From positions 21,001,845 to 21,065,844 of the forward strand of contig OY726573.1 in the NCBI GenBank assembly GCA_963383645.1: a stretch of 64,000 bases of DNA. The letters are read 5' to 3'. The translations under genes and the position numbers were made by a program. Origin of the DNA: Muscardinus avellanarius. Lineage: Eukaryota > Chordata > Mammalia > Rodentia > Gliridae. The notes beneath the pieces are model-generated. The model saw only the letters and a list, made by a program, of their open reading frames with translations. It was not told the DNA's origin and did not search any database. Shown piece by piece: positions 1-11,574 of the stretch. The first letter of the stretch is position 1. Every line of letters starts with the position of its first letter.

Positions 1-319
1 CAGAGCCCAGGAGTCCTTGAGTAAAACCCCACCCCCAACCCAACCTGCCAAGCCCATTCCTACAGCTCTAGCCCCAGGAACATGCAGGCCCTGGGCTAGC
101 AGAACATGCTATATTTGGAAGCCCTGTGAACAGCATCCCTGTGGTGCAAGCTCTCACCTCTGCATAGGAACCACCGAGAGGAGAGGCAGCAAACAGCAGG
201 AGTGGAAAACTAAATCACCAACCTCCTCCAGGTCAGGCACTGGCTGCAGCTAGAGACCATGAAAGACAAGCCTGGGGCCCTCTCCTCCTACTTGTTCACT
301 TTATTGGGTTGATTTCTTA

Positions 320-525
320 TTTGTTCTTTAGGTCTTACCTTGAAGATCACCTCCTCCAGTGAGCCTTCCTAGTCTCTATCCCTCCTACTCGGGCCTGGTG
401 AGTCATTATCCCTCTGTACATTCTCGTTTAATTGTCTGCTTTCCCCACTTCACCCAGAACCTTGGCACCTGGCATGCAGGCACTGAGTAAACACTTGTTG
501 GATGAATAACTGAATAAAGAGACTG
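320..525 (+). repeat. L2 3' end relic
   Basis: The stretch has the usual L2 tail order: a '...CTCCAGTGAGCCTTCCTAG' block, a 'TAATTGTCTGCTTTCC' block, then a 'GGCACCTGGCATGCAGGC' and 'GTAAACACTTGTTGGATGAAT' ending. Bases before 320 look like unique intron. Confidence 0.6.
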
Positions 526-719
526 GCTCCAATCTAGTGACTAAGATGGTCAGTGCAAATACTACCGCAGAATAAAAAACAACAGGAACACGATGGCCAA
601 AGCCTGTGTGGACACACTGCGGCCTGGACAAAGGCTGGACTGCAAAGAAAGGGTGGTGGGAGGACTTTCAGGAGGGAATTATGCTTCCCATATTTTGCAA
701 ATAAGGCTGTGGAGGTACT

Positions 720-721
720 AA

Positions 722-744
<23 letters not shown>
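720..744 (+). repeat. Poly(A) tract
   Basis: A run of about 24 A residues. No SINE body is recognisable upstream, so it may be an isolated A tract. The region 530-1175 is otherwise unique-looking. Confidence 0.8.
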
Positions 745-752
<8 letters not shown>

Positions 753-1178
753 TCTAAGGACACACAGGAGAGAATAGGAATAAATATCCAGGTCCAGGAC
801 ACATTCTCCCACCTCACTTTTGACTCTCATGATGATTCAAATTGTTTTTTTTCCCCTGGGGGGGTAACTAAAGCTCAGAGAAACTATTCGGACTGCTGAA
901 GGACACACAACCTATATTAGTAGCAAAGTGTTCTAAGTGAAAGATGGGTAAGGTGGAGAAGATGGAAAGGAAAAGGAGAGAAAGGGTGGAAAGAGAAAGT
1001 AAGGTACTCCTCTATGTCACTCTCCGATGGCTAGAAGGACACCCCTGGCTAGCCTAGGAGGCCCTCAGCCCTGCAGAGGAGAGAGCAGAGGTGGTAGTAT
1101 GGCCACATTCTCAGAGCCCTGAGGACAGCCAAGCACAGAAGGAAGGAGGGCCAGAGACACGGGTGGCCTTTGTGCGCG

Positions 1179-1190
1179 CACACACACACA

Positions 1191-1233
<43 letters not shown>
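1179..1233 (+). repeat. (CA)n microsatellite
   Basis: About 27 CA units with one GA interruption, starting from a GCGCGCA block. It abuts the 3' tail side of a minus-strand SINE, so it probably arose in that SINE's tail. Confidence 0.95.
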
Positions 1234-1236
<3 letters not shown>

Positions 1237-1402
1237 TTGAACCCAGGGGCCTTCCACCTCTAAGCTACACCCCCACCCTATTTTATTTTTTTATTTTGAA
1301 ATAGAGTCTCATTAAATTGCTAAGGCTGACCTCCAACCTGCAATCTTCCTGTCTCAGCCTCCCAAATAGTGGGATTACAGGTATATACCACCATATCAGG
1401 CC
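1234..1402 (-). mobile_element. B1-dID SINE
   Basis: In reverse orientation it shows the ID module (GGATTGAACCCAGGGGC...AAGCTACACCCCCA), the T-rich linker, and the B1-like head ending near CCACCATATCAGGCC. It is moderately diverged. Confidence 0.85.
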
Positions 1403-1855
1403 CAGGTTCCTCTGAAGCAAAACTGGCCACTGTCCATGGAGGTGGAGATTAAGGTCTGCTCAAATCAGTCTTCTGTCAAATCAGCCTTTTGCAGCTCAGA
1501 ATGAGACCCTCTTCCTTCCAAACCACAAACCCCACCATTGAGGGTGCCCAAAGGCAATGATTTGAGGATAAAAAGCCCTGAGGTCATGGTCGGCAGGGTC
1601 TCCTTGCCTAAGATTTTCTCAGACAGCTGTAGTCCAAGAAAAAGATCACTAGCTGAGTCACACAGACCAGCATCCACTGTCATAGCCAGCTCAGCCAGCT
1701 GTGCAACCTCAGCCTCAGTCTTCTATGGTAAACTTGGAGTGATGAACCCCGCCCAGCCCCCAGGGGTTCCAGAGATGTGCAGTAGGTCAGTAAGTTTCTG
1801 CCAGTTCCAAATCTGTTGAATTTATAGAACTAATTTTATGGGGGTGTGGCAGGGG

Positions 1856-2030
1856 GCAGGACTGACATTCACTGACTGCTCATTCCTGTGCCAGGCCCTT
1901 GCCTGAACACTTTGCATATATTCTCTTAACTACCCCTCGTGACCAAGTGCAGGGAGCACTCTTGTCAAGCCCACTCTGTAGTTATAGAAACCAAGGCCAA
2001 GAGTTAAACTGCTAGGCCAAAGGCAGCTCA
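1856..2030 (-). repeat. MIR relic (antisense)
   Basis: The block 'TGTGCCAGGCCCTTGCCTGAACACTTTGCATATATTCTC' is the reverse of the MIR 3' half, followed by a degraded 'AAACCAAGGCCAAGAG' stretch. Divergence is high. Confidence 0.6.
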
Positions 2031-2034
2031 GTCA

Positions 2035-2270
2035 CTATTTCTTGGGGTAGTGGAAAAAACACTGAACTTGGAATCCTAAGACAGGTTTGTGCCTTACCAG
2101 CAATAAGGAAAGTATTTCATTTATCTCTCTAAATTCCAGCTTCCTCGGCTATCAAGTGGGAATATGATTCTTCCCTTGCAGGGTAGCTATGAGAATCAAA
2201 AGAGTTCAAGAAAGTGACTTATAAACTGTAAAGCATTGTGCCAACACAAAGTATAAATGGGATGACAGTG
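2035..2270 (+). repeat. MIR relic (sense)
   Basis: It follows the MIR layout: a TAGTGGAAAAAACACTG start, a 'CAGCTTCCTCGGCTATCAAGTGGG' middle, then 'AGCTATGAGAATCAAAAGAG' and 'AAAGCATTGTGCCAACACAAAG'. Confidence 0.65.
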
Positions 2271-2283
2271 GACTCTGCTAAGG

Positions 2284-2815
2284 CTTGCATGTGGTTTGAG
2301 TGTGCCCCCAGGGCTCAAATGCTGAACTTTGATCCCCATTGTGGCATATTGAGAATGGAGACTTAATCTGCCTGTGCTGTCTAGAGATAGAGCCACACAG
2401 GGTGATTAAGATTAGGTAAAGCCATGGGGTGAAGCTGCCATGATGGAATACTGATGGCTTTATAAGAAGAGAAACTGGGCCCAGCCCATAGTCCCAGTAC
2501 TTGGGGAGCTGAGACAGTAGGATTGCAAGTTCAAGGCCAGCCTCAGTAATTTGATGAGACCCTCAGAAACGTAATGACACTGTTTCAAAATAAAAAATAA
2601 AATAAAATAAAATAAAAGGGGCTGGGAGTGTACCTCAGAGGTAGAGTACCCTTGGGTCCAATCCCCTGTGTGGGGAGATGGAGGGACAAACAGAAGAGAA
2701 ACATGGTGCTCCCTAAGTCTTGCCAGGTGATGGCTCGTGACAGCTTAGGATTTTGCCAGCTAGGGTCTCTGCCTTGGACCTGTAAAAGAGTGAATCAAAA
2801 TAAACCTCTTGAGCC
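2284..2815 (+). mobile_element. MaLR-type LTR relic, split by a SINE
   Basis: The left part (to 2475) has GTGGTTTGAGTGTGCCCCCA, TTTGATCCCCATTGTGGC and GGCTTTATAAGAAGAG. The right part (from 2692) ends 'AATCAAAATAAACCTCTT', as in MLT1/MST LTRs of the ERVL-MaLR class. It is interrupted by the SINE at 2476-2691. It is an old endogenous retroviral LTR with no coding sequence. Confidence 0.65.
2476..2691 (+). mobile_element. B1-dID SINE with 11-bp TSD
   Basis: An older, diverged copy inserted in the MaLR LTR. The target duplication AGAAGAGAAAC is at 2465-2475 and 2692-2702, exact over 11 bp. The linker contains an (AATAA)n expansion. Confidence 0.88.
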
Positions 2816-3021
2816 GGATGTGGTGGTGCACACTTGTAATCCCAGCATTTGGGAAGCTGAGACAGGAGGATCTGGGTTCGCAAACAGCCTCAACTACTTA
2901 GTGAGGCCCTTTGAAATTCATTGAGACCCTGTTTCAAATAAAGAATAAAAAATAGGGCTGAAGGTATAGCTCAGAGGTAGAATGCCCCCTGGGTTCCATC
3001 CCTAGTACCACAAAGAAATAA
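2810..3021 (+). mobile_element. B1-dID SINE with 13-bp TSD
   Basis: A full-length type C-like copy. The duplication AAAATAAACCTCT is at 2797-2809 and 3022-3034, exact. Confidence 0.92.
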
Positions 3022-3034
3022 AAAATAAACCTCT

Positions 3035-4205
3035 ATATAAAGCTACCTAGCCTCAGTAATGAACTAGTAATGATAGTAATGAACACCAGACTAACAGAGA
3101 CCATCTGTGCTTATGGAGACAGAACATTGGGTGTTTGCAAGGAGCAAGGTGGCCCTTGTGACACTAGCTCCATTTCCCAGGAAACAACTGGGGCTCCAGC
3201 TGCCCAGCACTGGTTGGGTCCAGGCTTCTACACCATGGAAACTCTCCAAACAAGGCTTTGCGATATCAGTGGACAGAGCTCCCAGTCTGGATCCAGGCTA
3301 TGGCCTGAAACTTTCAGTCTTCCCCACCAAGTGAGATTTGGCTTCAGAGCCAAGCCTCCCAGTAGTGGAATTGGAAAAACAACTCTGGAAATCTCATCAG
3401 GTTGAGACCAACCTGGCAGGACCTGTAGCAGGGCCAACTGGCAGGCCCAGCACTCAGAAGTGGGGGAGAGAGTAGAAACCTAATCAAGGCTCAGAGCAGA
3501 AAGGTGAGGCCTAGGCCAGTGCTGGTGGGCTCTGTTCCCACCAGTGGCCATGCCTGTGGCCCAGTCTTCTTTGCTGTGTCTCTCCCAGAAGACTGGAAGA
3601 GAGCACTGAGGCTAAGGGGGTGGACCCAGGGGTGGTGTGGCCCTCCCCAAATCTCTGCCTCCCTCCAAGCTCCTTTACACTGGAAAATGGCAGGGGCCAA
3701 GGGCTGTGTCCCTGTGGCCCACTAGGTGGGTGTCGGGATGTGGTGGAGGTGTGGCTCCCTCCCTCCGTCACACTGTGGTGGTCCAGGCTCAGCGGGCAAT
3801 GTTCCTACATAAACCAGAGCTCTGCCAACTCCATGGCCCTCGTGTTACTCCACTTCCTTCCCTCTCCCTCCCTGCTCCCCACACTCCTGCCCACTTCCTC
3901 CAGCCAGCTCTTAGAGAATGGAAAGAGCAGCTGCCAGCTGTGCTGACTCTTGGACTCTGGGTTTGGAGCAGCACAGAAGCCTTCCGAGCCTGCCACTGTC
4001 TCTCCCCACACCTCCACCACCAAGCCCAGAGAGAGGCCAGGCTTGTGGAGCTCCTCGCCCATCCTGGCCCACAGAGTCCTGTCTACAGGAGGGAGGAGGT
4101 AGAGAAGCTGCAGAGCTTGACCACCCTAAGGGAACTGTGGCAAGCCATGTGTGGACCTGTGCCCACTAGCCCTCACTGCCCTCTCTACTCAGAAGCTATC
4201 CCCTA
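3035..4205. other. Unique intron sequence
   Basis: GC-rich sequence with no recognisable repeat. A 189-codon frame (3637-4206, plus) and several antisense frames occur here, but they show no family, splice context or start context, so I treat them as chance frames. Confidence 0.6.
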
Positions 4206-4441
4206 GCCCGGCGTGGTGGCGCACGCTTGTAATCTAGCATTCAGGAGGCTGAGACAAGAGGATCGTGGTTCTTGGACAGCTTCAGATACTTATGAGGACC
4301 TCTGCAACTCAGTGAGACCCTGTTTAAAAATAAAGAATAAAAAATAGGACTGGGGTGTAGCTCAGAAGTAGAATGTCCCTGGGTTCCATCTTCGGTACCA
4401 CAAAAAAAAAAAATAAATAAATAAAAATAAAAATAAAAAAT
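4206..4441 (+). mobile_element. B1-dID SINE with long A-rich tail
   Basis: A full dimer with 5' head GCCCGGCGTGG and the ID module ending 'TTCGGTACCAC', followed by an (AAAT)n/A-rich tail to about 4441. Confidence 0.9.
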
Positions 4442-4476
4442 AGAGCTGGGGAATATAGCTCAGAGGTAGAGCTATG
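4442..4476 (+). mobile_element. Extra partial ID module
   Basis: 'TAGAGCTGGGGAATATAGC' then 'TCAGAGGTAGAG' repeats the start of an ID module directly after the preceding SINE tail and then stops. It is a second, truncated ID unit. Confidence 0.7.
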
Positions 4477-5149
4477 CCCTTCCCACTGCCCCACCCCTCC
4501 AGACAGAGCCTAGTGTCATCTCAAGGGACCATGAACCCAGTGGCCATAGGGAGGGGTCCAGATCAGGCCAGTAATGACTGTGAGCCCAGCTCAGTTTGAT
4601 GGCCTCCAACATGAAGATTCATCCTAGTCCGTTATCTAGTCCCTCCCAGAGCCACTCAAAGGAGACTGAGTCAAAGTATAAAACCCCACACTGTTTCTAA
4701 GGAAAGAGTTACCAGAATCCAAGACACCACAACCCCACAGCCTTCCTCTCCTTTCTCTGCATCAGTTTCCACACTTGTTATGAGGTGTGTAGTTGGCCTC
4801 CCTCCTCTCCCTTCTATCAGGGCTGCGAGTGTCCCCAGAGGAGCCACTAGGTACCATATCACCAGCAGCAGACCACTGACAGGCTAGCTGCCCTTGAGCA
4901 CCCTCCTTTCCCAGGGATGCTCCTAGCTGTGCGCCCTGTGCTTCGAGCAAAGAAGAAAAGTGAAGCACCCCAGCCCCCATGCCCACATCAGCACTGTTTA
5001 AGTAGAGAATGCAGGTTTAGAAATCAGAAAGCCAGAATGTCTGTGACCAGGGCTCTTCCTGTTACCCTCCTTCACCAGGGGTGACAGGCTTCTGGGATTT
5101 CACTAGAGCCTGCCCTTACCATACACATAGTAGGTACTCAGTAAATATG
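4477..5149. other. Unique intron plus weak L2/MIR end
   Basis: Mostly unique. The last 80 bases ('GCCTGCCCTTACC...TAGGTACTCAGTAAATATGCTGG') resemble an L2/MIR 3' end. Confidence 0.45.
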
Positions 5150-5158
5150 CTGGACTGA

Positions 5159-5350
5159 AGCCAGGCGTGGTGGCACACACCTGTAATACCAGTACTTGGG
5201 AGGATGAAACAGGATCAGGATTGCAGATTTGAGGCCAGTCTCAGCAACATAGTGAGACGTTCAGCAACCTACCCAGATTCTGTTTCAAAAAAAGTAAAAA
5301 AGGCTGGGGGTATAGCTCAGAGGAAGAATGCCCCTGCCATCTCCAATAAC

Positions 5351-5352
<2 letters not shown>
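5159..5352 (+). mobile_element. B1-dID SINE, tail grown into CA repeat
   Basis: A dimeric SINE whose ID module ends 'CCATCTCCAATAACTAAC'. The direct repeat CTGGACTGA (5150-5158 and 5400-5408) encloses both the SINE and the CA tract, so the microsatellite grew within the inserted unit. Confidence 0.88.

Positions 5353-5400
<48 letters not shown>
5353..5400 (+). repeat. (AC)n microsatellite
   Basis: 24 perfect AC units, lying inside the TSD of the preceding SINE. Confidence 0.95.
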
Positions 5401-5402
<2 letters not shown>

Positions 5403-5548
5403 GACTGATAAATAAATGTATATGCCACTGGATCTGGCCTAGCAATGAGTGGTGTTGGAAGAGATCCTGAGGAACCGGTAACTTTAGGGGTTCATGCTTC
5501 CAGAGGTGCCTGAGAGATGCCGTCTGGGTCATCTAAACTCAGGCCTGA

Positions 5549-5748
5549 GCCGGGCGTGGTGGTGCACGCTTGTCATACCCGCGCTTGGGAGGCTGAGACA
5601 GGAGGATCAAAGCCAGCCTCAGCTACTTAGTGAGGCTCTCAGCAACGTATTGAGACCCTGTTTCCAAATAAAATATAAAATAGGTCTGGGAGTAGAGCCC
5701 GGAGGTAGAAAGCCTCTGGGTTCCACCCCAAGTACCACAAAAAAAAAT
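5549..5748 (+). mobile_element. B1-dID SINE type A, 15-bp TSD
   Basis: The linker is GTTTCCAAATAAAATATAAA and the module starts TAGGTCTGGGAGTAGAGCCC. The duplication TAAACTCAGGCCTGA at 5534-5548 and 5749-5763 is exact. The perfect TSD suggests a young insertion. Confidence 0.94.
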
Positions 5749-5763
5749 TAAACTCAGGCCTGA

Positions 5764-6271
5764 CTGTCCCTAAAAGACCCCAGCCTCCCCCTCGCCATGT
5801 AGCAGCAGCAGGAGGAAGGCTGGGGGCTCCAGATCCCACTGTCTGTGAGCTTCATTCTAGGTTAACCTACAGGAAGGGGGTGTCTGAAAATTGCATGTTC
5901 CTTTCCTTCCCCATCTTCTAGCTAATGATTACCTAAATAAGTGTTTCAGTCCCCAAGCTCCAACAGACTAATTTTACTTGACAAGCACATGAAGACTTTG
6001 ACACTAAACAGCTTTCTTCTCCATAAACCATATGTCAAATAACACAACTGCCCTGCCCCCTCTTGCCAGCTGTGTCTACTGAATGGGGTGCCAGGGCAAA
6101 TGGAGACCCTAACCAGGTTTACGGTAGGGACACTGGTCTGTCCATCCCAGGCCCAGCTGTTCTGGTTGGGGGAACCATTCAGAGCTACAAATACATTCAA
6201 AGCAATGAGGAGTCCCATGCCATCCACTCCCAGACATCCAAAACACACTGGCGACACAAAAAAAGCCACTC
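5764..6271. other. Unique intron sequence
   Basis: No repeat or exon signature recognised. Overlapping minus-strand frames of 82-107 codons here have no family resemblance. Confidence 0.5.
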
Positions 6272-6286
6272 AAAACATTTGCATTA

Positions 6287-6674
6287 AGCCAGGCATGGTG
6301 GCGCACACTTGTAATCCCAGCATTTGGGAGGCTGAGACCTGGAGAATCGCGGTTCACGGACAGCCTCAGCTACTTAGTGAGGCCCTCTGCAAATCAGTGA
6401 GACCCCGTTTCAAAATAAAGAATAAAAAATAGGGCAGGGGGTGTAGCTCAGAGGTCAAATGCCCCTGGGTTCCATCTCCAGACCCACACAAAAAAAGAAT
6501 AAAATAAAACAAAATAAAATATGGCAGGGGGTGTAGCTCGGAGGTCAAATGCCCCTGGGTTCCATCTCCAGACCCACAAAAAAAAAAGAATAAAATAAAA
6601 TAAAATAAAATATGGCAGGGGGTATAGCTCGGAGGTCAAATGCCCCTGGGTTCCATCCCCAGACCCCCAAAAAG
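6287..6674 (+). mobile_element. B1-dID SINE with three ID modules
   Basis: A type C SINE whose ID module occurs three times in tandem, beginning near 6429, 6521 and 6612, each about 91 bp apart and separated by (AATAA)n linkers. The near-exact duplication AAAACATTTGCATTA (6272-6286) and AAAATATTTGCATTA (6675-6689), 14 of 15 matching, encloses all three, so the array is one insertion unit or expanded in place. Confidence 0.92.
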
Positions 6675-6699
6675 AAAATATTTGCATTAGCAGTCTCCC

Positions 6700-6701
<2 letters not shown>

Positions 6702-6747
<46 letters not shown>
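6702..6747 (+). repeat. (AC)n microsatellite
   Basis: About 23 perfect AC units, 12 bp beyond the TSD of the triple-ID SINE. Confidence 0.95.
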
Positions 6748-6750
<3 letters not shown>

Positions 6751-6951
6751 CTAGTGAGGTTTAAGAACCCCAAAGGCAAGGACCATTAACCAGCTGCACA
6801 CACCCTCCTGCTACAAACAGTTATCATCTGCCTTTGTTTCCCATTTGCCAGTCCAGTGGCCCCTGCTCAAAGGCAACCAGACAAAAAGGGAGGGACATAG
6901 AGAGGAGAGCAAGGATAGAGACCTTGGTCTTTTTCTCCTGTCCAATTTCTT

Positions 6952-7149
6952 TTTGGGCACTGGGGACTGAACCTAGAGGCATTCTACCTCCAAGCTACTT
7001 CCCCAGCCTGATTATATTTCTTTACTTAGAATGAGGGTCCCACTATATTTCTGAGAGCCTCTGTGCATGGCTGAGGCTGTCTTTGAATCAGCAATCCTCC
7101 TATCTCAGCCTCCCAAGTACTGGGATTACAAGTGTGCACCACCACACCA
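6952..7149 (-). mobile_element. B1-dID SINE
   Basis: Reverse orientation, from 'GGCACTGGGGACTGAACC' through 'GTGTGCACCACCACACC'. Diverged. A GA microsatellite lies next to its head. Confidence 0.85.
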
Positions 7150-7152
7150 TTT

Positions 7153-7155
<3 letters not shown>

Positions 7156-7197
<42 letters not shown>
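7156..7197 (+). repeat. (GA)n microsatellite
   Basis: About 21 perfect GA units between two minus-strand SINEs. Confidence 0.95.
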
Positions 7198-7199
<2 letters not shown>

Positions 7200-7219
7200 G
7201 GCCTCTTGTGCATGTTGTT

Positions 7220-7393
7220 TTGTTTTGTACTGGGGATTGAACCCAGGGGCATTCTACCTCTAAGCTAGACCCCCCAGCTCTTTTTATCTTTTATTTTTAA
7301 GAGGGTCTTGCTAAGTTGCTAAGGCTAGCCTCAAACCTGAGATCCTCTATCTCAGCCTCCCAAGTACTGGGATTACAAGAATGTACCACCATT
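7220..7393 (-). mobile_element. B1-dID SINE
   Basis: Reverse orientation: GTACTGGGGATTGAACCC to GAATGTACCACCAT, with a shortened linker. Confidence 0.85.
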
Positions 7394-8550
7394 CTATGCA
7401 TTTGAAGCAGAACCCGGAGCAGTCCGCAGGGTGGGTGCTACCTTCCAGACTTGGGACTGAAGCTGGAAGCCTGCACAAGGAACCAAGGATGCACCACAGA
7501 GGCCTCATTCTGCTGTGGCCCCACTCCTGCCCAGCCTGAGGACGCCTCAGGGCTCTCTGCGTAGTAAGGCTGTCTACGGACACAGTGGCAGCCCTGTTCC
7601 CACAGCCTGATTCAGAATCCACTTGGCTAGCATAATAGGCAGCTAGTGGGCTTTCTACCCTCCCCATCCTCCCCTGCCATGTTGGCCACAAGGGGGCCTG
7701 GTGAGTCCAGAGACGGGGCCAGATCTGCAGCTGGGACAATGGAAGCTTCAAATCACTTCCCAAAGAAAGAGCAGAGCATGAGGCAGCATCAACTGGTTAC
7801 AAAGCAGATCCGGCCAGGGAGAGCTCTGGCCTTGTACAATCCCAGACATGCGTCCAGGGTCCTTGCATCTCCCCAAAGGGTAGTTGACAGGCTGGGTCCC
7901 CAAGACATAGACCCATTTTCACCCAACTGGGAGGTCCTTTGGCCACACAGCTGTGCAGATAGAAGGGAGAACTGGAGCCCTGGGAGTAGCTTGAAAGACC
8001 CACCAGGGATGTGAAATCATGACCCTTCTCTCCTGATACTGAGGAGCAGCACGCATCTACTGCGGAAGGGAGGGCGCAGGTGATCAGGCCACAGCCTGGA
8101 GACTAAGCTGGCCTCTACTTCAGGTTCATGGACTCCTGGAGCTATCAGGCCTGTTTCTCTGGGAAACAGGGTCCCTGAGCTGAGAAAGAAGCCCCTGCCC
8201 TCCCAGGGCAGCAGTCATGGGGACTTAGCTCTTGGGAGCATGTGGGAGACATGCCCATTGCTGGAGTGGATGGAGTCTCAGGCTTCCAACAATTTAGCCA
8301 TCCTCTGTGGAATTTTGTGTACCTTGAGTGGCAGAGTCTCCCTGCCGCCTTTGGTTCCAGAGCTCCCTAAAGCTAGAGCTACCAGGGTCCCCAGTGACTG
8401 GGCTGAAGCCCAGAAGCACGCTGGCCCTCGGCATCTCGACAGCCCCACTCCCCTGGTTGTCCTTCAGCCCCCTGGCAGTCTCATCCTCTGTATGAGCTCT
8501 AAAGGGCAGAGAGTCCCACACTCAGCCCAGGCCCTCCTCTTGTATCTAGA
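7394..8550. other. Unique intron sequence
   Basis: GC-rich, no repeat recognised. Frames of up to 138 codons on the minus strand end within repeat sequence and show no protein family. Confidence 0.5.
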
Positions 8551-8599
8551 CATACTGTCCTCCATTCCCATGGATTTTATATCATCTCTACACTGATTC

Positions 8600-9540
8600 T
8601 CCCACACAGGAACCTCCAGCCATGGCCTCTCCTCAGAGCTCCAAAGTAGCATCTCTCAGTACATATTTGATGTTTCTGCTTAGCTATCTCAGGAGTACTT
8701 CAACTTGACATATCCTATGGAAGCTGCCCCACCCCAGGTATCTCCATTTTGAAAAAAAAAAAAAAAAGCCAGAACCCACCACTGCCTCAAGCCCTGTCTA
8801 CAGTGACTAAATATCTGGAGCCTCCCTCTCCCTCACCTCCACATCCAGTGACACACCAGCCCACCTCATGGTCTTGAACTCCCAACTGTACCTCAGTCTG
8901 CCCATTTCTCACCATCTTCACATCAGCGTCCAGCCAGTCCCCTCCACTTTCTGCCCAGACTCCAGCCACAGCCTCCTATGGACCTTCAACCTTCCTCCCA
9001 CAACTGATGTATAATCCATTCTCAAGTGGCCTCCAGACAAAAATCAAATCACTCTGTTGATGAGAATTCAAGCATCCTCCCAAACTCCAAGTAGACCATG
9101 TGCTCTTCGCTGGGTCCTCCCCCATTCACACCCCCGTGGCCACACTGGCCTTTCTGCTCTCCAGTCCAGGGGCAGACATGAAGCACTTGTTATTTCCCTG
9201 GGCCCAGAACATACTGCCTGCCCATCACACAGCCTTCCTTCTCCCCCTTCAGGGCACAGTTTACCCACTGTTTCCTCCAAGGATGTTGCCTGGCCCCCCT
9301 CAGAAAACCATTTCTCCCTCCGCAGACACCAATATTCTCGAATTGTACCCTGAAATCACAAGCACCAAATGCCATGCCTATGCCTTTCCTTCAGAACTGC
9401 TGTCTGGTTTTAGATTTATAACCCATTTCCCTCACTGAAAGGTAAGTTTCATGAGGGCAGATCAGGTTTGCCCTGTGCCCCAGGCTCTCAGCAGAACCTT
9501 TGCAAGTACTTGCAAAGTGAATGAAGGGATGGTCCCCGCT
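8600..9540 (+). repeat. L2 relic
   Basis: Long, diverged, pyrimidine-rich L2-like order ending with 'GTAAGTTTCATGAGGGCAG' and 'GCCCCAGGCTCTCAGCAGAACC', typical of the L2 3' end. Boundaries are approximate. An A15 run sits at 8752-8767. Confidence 0.5.
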
Positions 9541-11570
9541 CTCCTAGGAGTGAGGAGCTCTGTGCAGGACAGGGAGCATCAGAGGTGCCCACTGGAGCAG
9601 AACAGGGAAGGCTTCCTGGGGAGGTGCATCCAAGCTGTGCCTTAGAGTGGGATCTGGATAAAAGCAGGGGAGCTTTGTGGTACAGCGATGGAGGTGGGAA
9701 GAGAATCCAGGACTACAGAAGAAGAGTGTGCATAAAGCCCATACAAGGAAAGCAACCCGCTTGACCTGCTCTAGACACCCATGTTGCTGGATGATCTCTC
9801 ATGTGTGCAGTTCCAGCTAAGAGGGGCTGGCCCACTCTCCCACCCCAAACAGATAAACTGGGTCTGCCCACCTCCCCTGCTCCTCTACCAGGGGAGAAGA
9901 TTCCCGTTCGGGAGAAACTGAAGCTGCCTGGAAACCTACAACATGATGCCTGGCAGCCTGCACGTGATCTTCAGGATCTGACCAACTTGCATTTAGCAGG
10001 AACAAGGCTAGCCCACGGGGTGCCTTTGTGTGAACTGGAAAAGGGCACTGCTCTCAATGGGTGGGTCAGTTAGAAAAAGTGACCCCTTCCTCTGGACAGA
10101 TGCCATCACTCAGGGCTGTGGCTTGGCTAGACTTCGTCCCTCACTCTTGCCTGCTGGAGGCCCCATGCTTCCCCATCCCAGGCAGGATCACCACAGCCAA
10201 GACAGATCACCACGGCATCTGGATGAGCTGCCCCAGCAGGCCTCCAGGCCAACCCCAGGGTCTCATGGGAGTTTGCCAGAGTGACCAGGGTGACAACCCT
10301 CATAGGGCCCAAGCTGTGACCAGCCCACCCCCACGCTGTCCCTCACAACGGCTGATGGCCAATTCCAAGAAGACCACCTGAGTTTTGGTGCAGAGCCCAC
10401 ACACAGGGGGAGTGAGGAGAATGAGAGGTTATCAGTGGGCTGGGAGGCTCTGCAGAGTTTGCCAGGCAGTGATATTGAATTTTAAACATGTGTGCCTGTT
10501 TATTCTCCCTGCTGGAGCCTCCCTGTAACCAGGTAACGCTATCTGACCTGGGGGACCAGGAGGGGTACTTTCTGTGCCAGGCGAGTCACCTGGGGAGGGT
10601 TATCTAAGTACAGCTGGCCTAAGCAGAATGAAGTGCCTTCCTTCCCTCCCATGCTGCCCCAGTGACTCCAGACCCACACACCCTCCACCACAAACCCCCC
10701 TGCTGACAAGAAGCAGCCAAGGGTGATCCCAGTCCTTGAAACCCAAGTGGCGGCATTATTAAAACCTGACAGAAGCAGATCCCTGGGATTAGGTGTCATT
10801 ATTGAGCTTGTGTGTAGCTTTTGTTTCCCTACTGACTAAAATGAGAGCCATGGGCTGAAATTGCAGCAAGAGAGATTCAGGTTAGATCAGAGGAAGATGA
10901 CAATGTGTGATTACAGGCAGGTGACAGCAACCTTCTCTCAAGAAAAGAATGGACAAGTCCAAAACCAGGTTGGGCAAATAAAGCTCACAGGTGTTGTCGT
11001 CCTCATCCTCCTCTTCTTCCTCCTCCCCCTCCTCCTCCCCCCTTTTCTTATTTTTTTTCTCTCGTTATTTTCTACCTAGATGGTGCATCTGCAAGTTGCT
11101 GTCTGAAGATTAGAAAAATCAAGGTCATCTCAACTCCACACTGACAACATGAGTGTTGTGTGGCTTTCTTTTCTCTTCTATAAAACTTAGGGACATCAGA
11201 CATGCCTCAGACCCATGGCTGTGAGATCAGGGTGAGGGTATGCACAACTGTATAATCACTCACCGGCTTAAAAAGCAAGGAAATCAGATTGGTGGAGAAG
11301 CCATCACAGGACCATGAAACCCCACTGAAAGAAGACCTGCTGTGTGCTGGGCCCTCTAAGAAGCAGGTATAGATGTCCATTTTATAGCTGAGGCACCCAG
11401 GTCAGAACAAGGTCCAGCCTCTCCCAATGAACCCTGAAGGTAGCCTGACCTTGTGATGGGCTGAGTAAGATTAATCTGCCTACCCTTCCCGACCCCAGGG
11501 TTCTCTTGTCCTGACCCCTGAACTTATGAACATGTGAGATTACAGAGATTAACATTGCAGAAAGAATTAA
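9541..11570. other. Unique intron sequence with pyrimidine tract
   Basis: No exon recognised. It includes a CCTCCTCTTCTTCC-type pyrimidine tract at about 11000-11070 and a weak antisense MIR-like stretch near 11325-11420. Confidence 0.45.
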
Positions 11571-11574
11571 GGTT

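Noticed and set aside
1049..1231. Cys-Val repeat peptide
   Set aside because: Translation of the CA microsatellite.
3637..4206. 189-codon plus-strand frame ending at a SINE
   Set aside because: Leu/Pro/Ser-biased composition, stop supplied near the SINE, parallel frames open on the other strand and no recognised domain.
6432..6675. Regularly spaced repeats considered as a CRISPR-like array
   Set aside because: The units are ID modules of a SINE with A-rich spacers in a mammalian genome.
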